Part shown: in pieces, positions 6,332-10,894 of the stretch
Layout: every line of letters begins with the position of its first letter
Position numbering within the stretch: the first letter of the stretch is position 1
Position numbers and translations under genes: made by a program
Notes under the pieces: generated by a model
Databases searched by the model: none
What the model was told of the DNA's origin: nothing
The model's input: only the letters and a program-made list of their open reading frames with translations
Source: Porphyromonadaceae bacterium
Lineage (GTDB): Bacteria > Bacteroidota > Bacteroidia > Bacteroidales > UBA11471
Direction: 5' to 3'
Assembly: GCA_021199145.1 (NCBI GenBank)
Contig: JAJQIP010000091.1
Coordinates: 1 to 10,894 of the forward strand
Length of the DNA stretch: 10,894 nucleotides

Positions 6332-6565
6332 ATGAATAACCTTCTGTTTATCGGCAATTTAGGATTGTCAGAAATTCTTGTCATCGCCCTTATCATACTG
6401 CTGCTCTTCGGCGGGAAGAAGATTCCCGAACTGATGAAGGGGCTGGGCAAAGGGGTGCGCTCTTTCAAAGAGGGAATGAACGACCTCGAAAAGGGGACGG
6501 AACTCGATGAGAAAGGGAATGCCCGAAAAGGGGACGAAGGAAACTCGGAGACTCCCCAAGCATGA
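6332..6565 (+). CDS. tatA: Sec-independent protein translocase subunit TatA
   Basis: A 77-aa TatA/TatB-family protein. It has a short N-terminal membrane helix (about 9-26, with [17 protein letters not shown]), then the [16 protein letters not shown] hinge and an amphipathic helix ending in FKEGM, then a charged, disordered tail. TatA forms the pore-like assembly that passes folded proteins through the membrane. No separate TatB is seen, so this protein probably serves both roles, as in other minimal TatAC systems. Its start directly follows the previous gene's stop, and its stop overlaps the tatC start (ATGA), showing tight operon organisation. Likely cargo is encoded upstream: the two twin-arginine proteins at 705-3605. 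Confidence 0.93.
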   Translation: MNNLLFIGNLGLSEILVIALIILLLFGGKKIPELMKGLGKGVRSFKEGMNDLEKGTELDEKGNARKGDEGNSETPQA

Positions 6566-7350
6566 GTGAAGGTGCCGGGGCGGAGAAGAGTTTCTGGGAA
6601 CACCTCGACGACCTGCGGGGCTGCCTGTTGAAGATTTTGGTGGCGGTGGCGGTGCTGACTGTGGTGGCGTTCATCGCCAAAGAACCGCTATTCGCCATTG
6701 TACTCGCTCCGCAACGGGACAGCTTCATCACCTACCGGTTGCTCGACCGGATAGCAAGCCTTTGGGGGAGCGAAGCGGGATCCTTCTCAGTGAGCCTTAT
6801 CAATACGGGCCTTACCCGGCAATTTATGGTGCATATGACCACCGCCTTTTATGCGGCGCTACTCTGCACTTCGCCCTACATCATCTACCAACTTTTCCGT
6901 TTTGTCTCACCCGCCCTCTATGTGAACGAGAAACGGTACGCCCGGAAAGCGGTAACCTACGGCTACCTACTCTTCTGGATAGGGATTCTAGTGGGGTATT
7001 TTCTGCTCTTTCCGCTGACATTCCGATTCTTAGGCACCTATCAGGTGAGTGGAGAGGTGGTGAACCTCATCTCGCTACAGTCGTATATGGATACGCTGAT
7101 GGTACTATTGCTGCTGATGGGGTTGCTCTTTGAACTGCCGTTGCTCTGCTGTCTCTTCGCCCGGATGGGGTTGCTCACGGCGGATTTCATGCGCCGGTAC
7201 CGGCGGCACGCCTTGGTGGTGATTTTCATTGTCGCCGCCATAATTACCCCCACGGCCGATGCCTTTACCCTGATGGCGGTCGCCCTGCCGATTTACCTTT
7301 TGTGGGAAGGGAGCATTTTCCTTGTCAAACGACAAGAGAAGAGGGGATAA
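6562..7350 (+). CDS. tatC: Sec-independent protein translocase subunit TatC
   Basis: A 262-aa polytopic membrane protein, the twin-arginine signal receptor. The cytoplasmic N-terminus has FWEHLDDLR (11-19) with Glu13 and Arg19, part of the signal-binding site. Six hydrophobic segments follow. Other family hallmarks are [19 protein letters not shown] (111-129), PLTFRFL (151-157), FELPLL (190-195, Glu191 in the membrane) and ITPTADAFT (228-236, Asp233). Length is normal for the family. It overlaps tatA by 4 nt and is the last gene of the operon. There is no clear U-tract terminator after it; a repeat-rich stretch follows. Confidence 0.95.
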   Translation: MSEGAGAEKSFWEHLDDLRGCLLKILVAVAVLTVVAFIAKEPLFAIVLAPQRDSFITYRLLDRIASLWGSEAGSFSVSLINTGLTRQFMVHMTTAFYAALLCTSPYIIYQLFRFVSPALYVNEKRYARKAVTYGYLLFWIGILVGYFLLFPLTFRFLGTYQVSGEVVNLISLQSYMDTLMVLLLLMGLLFELPLLCCLFARMGLLTADFMRRYRRHALVVIFIVAAIITPTADAFTLMAVALPIYLLWEGSIFLVKRQEKRG

Positions 7351-7398
7351 ATCCGCTCTTCCCCTGAAAAGGGCTTTTAATCATAAAAGGCTTTAAGT

Positions 7399-7424
7399 GC
7401 AAACGGTAGTCACAACCCGTTTGC
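7399..7424. repeat. 8-bp hairpin downstream of tatC
   Basis: GCAAACGG (7399-7406) and CCGTTTGC (7417-7424) are perfectly complementary around a 10-nt loop. It lies 48 nt after the tatC stop, where module A of repeat unit 3 would be expected. It has no U-tract; it may protect the 3' end of the tat transcript or be part of the decayed repeat. Confidence 0.4.
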
Positions 7425-7435
7425 GTCGTTGTTTA

Positions 7436-7633
7436 TCGCATCATCCAACAAGTGCAGCGATGTGCGGCTGCGCCACACATCGCTGCAGTAAAGAAATATT
7501 CTATTCCTTTCTCCCTCGAAGAGGGGTTTGATCGAAAATGGTAAGCGACGTTGTTGTTCGAATCCTGTCAGCGACAAGGCCATTACCCTGAAGAAAAAAA
7601 TTTCGGTTCCTCTCTCCCTGCCGTTCGGCAGGG
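7436..7633 (+). repeat. Structured repeat unit 3 (B3, C3, A3, C4)
   Basis: This third copy of the repeat seen at 46-377 starts with TCGCATCATCC, as at 101-111. Hairpin B3 has a 12-bp stem (7453-7464 with 7476-7487), then one mismatch and 3 more pairs. C3 has arms CCCTC (7513-7517) and GAGGG (7521-7525), identical to C2. A3 (7532-7577) is 46 nt with no gaps relative to A1 (about 41 identities). A final C4 hairpin has 7-bp arms CCCTGCC/GGCAGGG (7616-7622, 7627-7633). The B hairpin between A3 and C4 is missing. The stretch 7351-7893 otherwise holds no gene. Confidence 0.8.
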
Positions 7634-7747
7634 GCTTCCCTACTATCGTTTCCATTAACGATAACTTATATTTATTTTTCTACACTCCAAAAGGGCGGAA
7701 TAATCTTCTTTTTCTATGCGACACTTTCCTCTCCTTTTTGCGTTACA

Positions 7748-7769
7748 TTTCGGAAAAAGAATTCCGAAA
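7748..7769. promoter_or_regulatory. 8-bp inverted repeat upstream of the rloA-like gene
   Basis: TTTCGGAA (7748-7755) and TTCCGAAA (7762-7769) form a perfect inverted repeat with a 6-nt spacer. It lies about 80 nt upstream of the best promoter. It could be a regulator site. Another -7-like box (TACATTTG, 7797-7804) follows but lacks a good -33. Confidence 0.35.
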
Positions 7770-7846
7770 ATTATCTATTTTATATCCACACTTTGGTACA
7801 TTTGCAGTTAAATATAGAAATAAAATAGTAAAAATTGATGATTCTA

Positions 7847-7878
7847 TTTGCAAAACAAGAAAAGAAAAAATACTTTTG
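7847..7878 (+). promoter_or_regulatory. Promoter of the rloA-like gene
   Basis: TTTG (7847-7850), 20 nt, then TACTTTTG (7871-7878) is a full match to TTTG-N19-21-TAnnTTTG. Transcription would start near 7883-7886, only about 8-11 nt before the ATG at 7894. This decides against any start upstream of 7894. Confidence 0.6.
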
Positions 7879-7893
7879 CAAAAATCAAAAGAA

Positions 7894-9189
7894 ATGATAG
7901 AAGAGATTCGCATCCAAAATTACCTCTCGTTCAAAGAAGAAGTCGTCCTGAACTTTGAGGCCACTAAAGAGAAGACTTTCGAAGAAAGTCAGGTGGTGAC
8001 GGTTGCCCCTGGTGTACGACTGCTCCGGTTCGCCCTCATTTACGGAGCCAATGCCAGCGGCAAATCGAATCTACTGACAGCTTTAGACTATCTGCACAAT
8101 TTCTGGTTCGCCTCCAAAAGAGATATGGACGAAACAACCGGTGTAGTACCATTTCTTTTGGACAAAGAGACTCCCCTCAAACCGACCTGCTTTTCGTTAA
8201 AATTCTACGTCAACGGTATGCGATATTGGTACGTCGTGCAACTCACATCCAAAGAGGTGATTGAAGAGAAACTTTTTCTTTACAAATCAGTGCAGCCTTC
8301 CCTGCTCTTCTCCCGAAAGAAACTCCACGGGCAATCGGTAGTGAAACTGAATCCGGCCTATGTGAAAAGCGGACCCAATGTATTAAACGAATTAAACTTG
8401 AAGTGCCTGCCCAATATGTCGTTTTTCGCCGCCCGAAACCAAGTCAACTGTTATCTACCCATCATAGACGAAGCATGGAACTGGATGAAGAAAAAAATGC
8501 AACCAATTATTATGCCCCAGACAAAAATGTTTGCCTATGCCGGCAAACAGATGAGTCAAGACCCTGAACTAAAACAATATATCCTCGACTTCGTCCACAA
8601 AGCCGACTACAATATCACAGATGTCCAAACCCAAAAAGAAACTAAACCCCTGCCTCCCATTCTTAGAAGTATCGTCAGAGAAGCGGCAGATATTCCCGTG
8701 AAAACCAAGGAAAACCTATTGGCGGAGAATTCCATTGAAACAATCCGGACTGATTTCATCCACACGGTGAAAAACAGTCGGGGGGTGGAGAGCTATTACC
8801 TCCCACAAAAGTTGCAGAGCACTGGTACCCAACGGACTATCGAAGTAGAAGCTGCTATCTACACCGCCCTCCATTCCAATGGGATTTTACCAATTGACGA
8901 GATTGAATCGTCACTGCACCCTGACTTGGTAGAATTCATTCTTGAGATGTTTTTAAAACAGGAGAGTCAAAGCCAACTTATCATCACTTCGCACTACGAT
9001 CCTCTTCTAAATACGGTCGACGACCTATTCAGAAGAGACTCGGTATGGTTTACCGAAAAGGAAGAGGACGGTCACTCGACTGTCTATTCATTGGTCGATT
9101 TCAAGGGATTGAGGAAAATCAAATCATTCCAAAAATCCTATCGAAACGGAGTTTTCGGAGCGATACCCAATATCAAAAGTAATTCTTAA
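7894..9189 (+). CDS. RloA-type AAA/ABC-like ATPase (COG1106)
   Basis: A 431-aa ATPase of the RloA/COG1106 group, related to defence-associated ATPases. It begins MIEEIRIQNYLSF, the usual RecF/SMC-like first strand. Walker A is GANASGKS (51-58). An ABC-signature-like STGTQR lies at 309-314. Walker B is GILPIDEIE (330-338; D335/E336), followed by the D-loop SSLHP and a switch His at H367 (ITSHYD). These parts indicate ATP-driven dimerisation. RloA and RloB were first named as genes linked to type I restriction loci in Campylobacter; RloA-RloB pairs resemble two-gene abortive-infection systems. The open frame extends upstream to 7528 but that part is repeat and promoter DNA. No damage is visible in this gene. 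The partner lies 117 nt downstream without a promoter I can see, so the two are probably cotranscribed. Confidence 0.8.
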   Translation: MIEEIRIQNYLSFKEEVVLNFEATKEKTFEESQVVTVAPGVRLLRFALIYGANASGKSNLLTALDYLHNFWFASKRDMDETTGVVPFLLDKETPLKPTCFSLKFYVNGMRYWYVVQLTSKEVIEEKLFLYKSVQPSLLFSRKKLHGQSVVKLNPAYVKSGPNVLNELNLKCLPNMSFFAARNQVNCYLPIIDEAWNWMKKKMQPIIMPQTKMFAYAGKQMSQDPELKQYILDFVHKADYNITDVQTQKETKPLPPILRSIVREAADIPVKTKENLLAENSIETIRTDFIHTVKNSRGVESYYLPQKLQSTGTQRTIEVEAAIYTALHSNGILPIDEIESSLHPDLVEFILEMFLKQESQSQLIITSHYDPLLNTVDDLFRRDSVWFTEKEEDGHSTVYSLVDFKGLRKIKSFQKSYRNGVFGAIPNIKSNS

Positions 9190-9306
9190 TTAGATATTGG
9201 ATAATCAGCATTTATCTGGGAAGCGGGATATCTAATACCTATTTAATCGGGATGGATGCATGAAAGGTATTCCTTTTGTATAAAGACATTTACATAAACC
9301 AGCATT

Positions 9307-9888
9307 ATGGCCAGAAGGATTGGTACAAGACAAAAACGTTCAGAAATACCTACCCTTATTGGGGCGGGATTAACAGAAAAGTGGTATTTTTCCCACTTAC
9401 AGGTTCTGTATAATCTCTCCTTGAAAATCAAACCCCGATATTTCGGTGAAGAGTGTATATTTACCTTGGAAAAGCTTATAAAACAGGTGCTTGACAACGA
9501 TGGATTGGCTATTGTCGTGTTTGATGCGGACGTGTCAACCTAGGATATTAAAGAGCAAGAAAGGCTTCAAAAACTAAAAAGAAGGTATGCCCAAAATAAA
9601 CGAGTAATTCTATGTGACAGCATGCCCTCTATCGAGTTTTGGTTCTTACTTCATTTTGTCCAAACTGACCGATTTTTTGGTACTTCAAAGGCGGTCTTGA
9701 CGGAACTTCTGAAACACCTCCCCTCGTTTAAAAAGAATAAGTCCTTCTTGTCATCAAGGAGATGGGTCGAGACGTTGTGCAAAGAAGGAAAACTGCAAAA
9801 AGCCTATTCCAAAGCCAAGAGTCTAGGAGCGGAAGCACAATCCTACTCCAACTTGTGGCGGGCAGTCGAATATTTAGGGTTGATATAG
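9307..9888 (+). pseudogene. RloB-like gene with an in-frame amber codon
   Basis: Read through, this frame gives a 193-residue RloB-family protein (PF13707), the usual partner of RloA. RloB resembles TOPRIM-type nucleases: GLTEKWYF (21-28) matches the first motif and VFDADVS (71-77) matches the DxD motif. SMPSIEFWFLLHF (105-117) is the family hallmark. A TAG at 9541-9543 (codon 79), directly after VFDADVST, splits it into 78 aa and a downstream part, with no change of frame. Both sides stay clearly in the family, so the break looks recent. One G-to-A change from TGG (Trp) would explain it (inference). The canonical first-motif glutamate of EGxxTE is not seen; the protein has GAGLTE. It could be a pseudogene, a sequencing error or a suppressed stop. 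No tRNA suppressor is in the window. Confidence 0.75.
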
Positions 9889-9940
9889 GAAGACGAGAAG
9901 GGGCGAAACGGATGTTTCGCCTTTCTCGTCATCCTATATC
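9882..9940. terminator. Long hairpin holding both convergent stop codons
   Basis: The stretch folds into an almost continuous stem: 9882-9890 with 9932-9940 (9 bp), one A-A mismatch, 9892-9899 with 9923-9930 (8 bp), one bulged G, a G-T pair, then 9902-9909 with 9914-9921 (8 bp) around loop GGAT. The rloB TAG (9886-9888) and the nucleotidyltransferase TAG (9936-9934, minus) are in opposite arms. It probably acts as a terminator for both strands, although no long U-tract is present. Confidence 0.75.
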
Positions 9941-10230
9941 AAAATGCCGGTCTTGAGAATATCGGCATAAAGGGGATTGATGGTATCGTCGGTAAGAAGT
10001 ATCGGTTCGATAAGGGAACTGACCTTGCGGCCAATCTTCTGCAACAGCGGCATATCCTTAAAATAGTTGCCGCTACGGTGTGAAACGACTACGGCGATGT
10101 CGATGTCGCTTTCGGCGGTATATCCGCCTTTGCTATACGAACCGAAAAGATATACAGCTTTGAGCGGCAAATATTTCGCCAACTTCGCCTTGTACTTTTT
10201 GGCTATAGCGATGGCTTCGTTTTTATCCAT
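9934..10230 (-). CDS. MntA-like nucleotidyltransferase domain protein (orphan)
   Basis: A 98-aa minimal nucleotidyltransferase. The active-site signature is VYLFGSYSKGGYTAESDIDIAVV (about 26-48), with G30-S31 and metal-binding D42 and D44. Family members transfer nucleotides, and in MntA/HepT toxin-antitoxin pairs the MNT antitoxin modifies a HEPN toxin. No HEPN gene is next to it: the neighbour on one side is the convergent rloB-like gene and on the other a divergent efflux gene. So it is an orphan here, or its partner is elsewhere. The ATG at 10230 is chosen because the alternative TTG (10263) lies in the -7 promoter box. Cytoplasmic, no membrane segment. Confidence 0.8.
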   Translation of the reverse strand: MDKNEAIAIAKKYKAKLAKYLPLKAVYLFGSYSKGGYTAESDIDIAVVVSHRSGNYFKDMPLLQKIGRKVSSLIEPILLTDDTINPLYADILKTGILI

Positions 10231-10260
10231 ATAAAAGTTCGTTAGGTCGAAAAACCGGTG

Positions 10261-10268
10261 CAAAAATA
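10261..10268 (-). promoter_or_regulatory. -7 promoter element of the nucleotidyltransferase
   Basis: TATTTTTG on the minus strand (10268-10261) matches TAnnTTTG. A weak -33 candidate, TTTCG, ends at 10292. The start site would be near 10254, leaving a leader of about 24 nt before ATG 10230. Confidence 0.5.
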
Positions 10269-10269
10269 G

Positions 10270-10302
10270 CCATTATTTTCATTTCTTGTTACGAAATAAT
10301 GG
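10270..10302. promoter_or_regulatory. 9-bp inverted repeat in the nucleotidyltransferase promoter
   Basis: CCATTATTT (10270-10278) and AAATAATGG (10294-10302) are perfectly complementary with a 15-nt spacer. They sit between the -7 box and the likely -33 region of the minus-strand promoter, where an operator would block polymerase. The centre-to-centre distance is 24 nt. Confidence 0.5.
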
Positions 10303-10382
10303 GAACAATACTTTATTTCCTTTTTCGGGGAAAGAGAGCAGTTGGAAAGGGATTTTCGAGGGAAAAGCCCCACAAAATTTCC

Positions 10383-10410
10383 GAAAAGGGACAAGGATTT
10401 GTCGTTTTTT
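10383..10410 (+). terminator. Weak terminator-like hairpin
   Basis: GACAA (10390-10394), loop GGAT, TTGTC (10399-10403), then G and six T. Upstream A residues (10384-10387) could pair with the T-run. The stem is only 5 bp and there is no gene just upstream on this strand. The stretch 10231-10510 otherwise holds only promoter signals. Confidence 0.25.
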
Positions 10411-10455
10411 CACATATTATCGGGAATGCACCGCCTGTTTATCGGGCGAAAAGGA

Positions 10456-10463
10456 TTACCTTT
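10456..10463 (+). promoter_or_regulatory. -7 element of the efflux adaptor gene
   Basis: TACCTTTG matches TAnnTTTG and lies about 48 nt before the ATG at 10511. I see no good -33 TTTG at the right distance, so this promoter may need an activator. Confidence 0.45.
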
Positions 10464-10510
10464 GCAGCGGTATTCGCTTGGTAGATAAACTTTATTATAG
10501 ATTACAACTT

Positions 10511-10894
10511 ATGAAACCCTTATCGACCCTCCTTACCCTCGCCTGCCTTCCCCTATTTTTTTCCTGTACGGGGGGAAAAACGCAAACCAATCCGTTGAAA
10601 AATGTGGAAGTGACTCATCCCCAGCGTGTGGAGAGCCAGAGTCTGAAATCGTTTTCGGGTGTTGTGGAAGAGGCCCAGGAAATCAGTCTCGGCTTCAAGA
10701 CCCCCGGTCAGATTGAGGAAATCTGCGTGAAGGAGGGGGACACCGTGGAGAAGGGACAACTCATTGCTCGGCTCGACGACTCTGACTACAAACTGGCTGT
10801 AGAAGCCACCCGGATACAGTATAACCAGATGAAAAGCGAAGTGGCCCGAATGAAGAAACTCTACGAGAACAAGAGTCTGTCGGGCAACGACTAC
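10511..10894 (+). CDS. RND-type efflux periplasmic adaptor lipoprotein (5' part)
   Basis: The first 128 codons of a HlyD/AcrA-family membrane fusion protein; the rest lies beyond the window. It starts with a lipoprotein signal peptide: MKPLSTLLTLACLPLFFSC, lipobox FFSC with Cys19. A lipoyl half-motif is visible from about residue 60: LGFKTPGQIEEICVKEGD, then VEKGQLIARLDDSDY. An alpha-helical hairpin region follows (YKLAVEATRIQYNQM...KKLYENKSLSG). Such adaptors link an inner-membrane RND pump to an outer-membrane channel and are usually encoded before the pump gene, which I expect just to the right. The ATG at 10511 fits the promoter at 10456-10463. Substrate unknown. Confidence 0.88.
   Translation, partial: MKPLSTLLTLACLPLFFSCTGGKTQTNPLKNVEVTHPQRVESQSLKSFSGVVEEAQEISLGFKTPGQIEEICVKEGDTVEKGQLIARLDDSDYKLAVEATRIQYNQMKSEVARMKKLYENKSLSGNDY

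Noticed and set aside
7351..7398. Intrinsic terminator directly after tatC
   Set aside because: AAAAGGGCTTTTAA and AAAAGGCTTTAA form an imperfect direct repeat, but I find no stable GC stem followed by a U-tract.
9189..9271. Alternative hairpins in the RloA-RloB gap (9189-9197 with 9228-9236; 9234-9240 with 9265-9271)
   Set aside because: Short AT-rich stems with loops of 24-30 nt; likely by chance, although they would exclude each other.
9541..9543. Amber codon as pyrrolysine or programmed readthrough
   Set aside because: No pyl genes, readthrough signal or downstream structure is visible; a point mutation is the simpler explanation.
9882..10302. Complete MntA-HepT toxin-antitoxin module
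   Set aside because: No HEPN-type frame is found on either side of the nucleotidyltransferase gene.
10299..10484. 61-aa open frame before the efflux gene
   Set aside because: It covers the terminator-like hairpin and the -7 box, and has no recognisable features.

Overview
This window most likely comes from a member of the Bacteroidales. Promoters match the Bacteroidetes pattern TTTG-N19-20-TAnnTTTG, several genes have little visible Shine-Dalgarno sequence, and the proteins (AAA-DUF4143 ATPase, TatA plus TatC without TatB, a lipoprotein RND adaptor) fit that group. Having Tat argues against classical Bacteroides species that lack it, but I cannot name a genus. The central genes are GC-rich; the AAA-DUF4143 and RloAB genes look more AT-rich and probably arrived separately.

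Layout. Positions 1-704 hold no gene. They carry a tandemly duplicated, dispersed, highly structured repeat, an inverted partial copy of it, and the promoter of the first operon. Positions 705-3605 encode a two-gene extracytoplasmic redox operon: a NapH-like membrane ferredoxin fused to a NapG-like ferredoxin through an internal twin-arginine segment, then a Tat-targeted, lipobox-bearing aldo/keto reductase with a C-terminal double [4Fe-4S] domain. A DUF1893 gene (3758-4183) follows. A convergent AAA-DUF4143 ATPase (4211-5542, minus) comes next, with 33-bp tandem repeats across its promoter. Positions 5819-7350 are a tightly packed operon: a small membrane protein resembling an ECF S component, then tatA and tatC. 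The structured repeat returns at 7436-7633.

Positions 7894-9888 encode a RloA-type ATPase and a RloB-type partner. RloB is interrupted by one in-frame amber codon. A long hairpin containing both stop codons separates it from a convergent orphan nucleotidyltransferase (9934-10230, minus). An inverted repeat lies in that gene's promoter. The window ends inside an RND-type periplasmic adaptor lipoprotein (10511 onward).

How the genes may work together. The first two proteins each carry a twin-arginine motif, and the Tat translocase that would export them is encoded about 2.7 kb downstream on the same strand. I infer a Tat-dependent electron-transfer module: quinol or another donor to the NapH-like membrane part, to periplasmic [4Fe-4S] clusters, to a periplasmic ferredoxin-linked aldo/keto reductase acting on an unknown substrate. 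The right half looks like a defence-type accessory region with one broken component.
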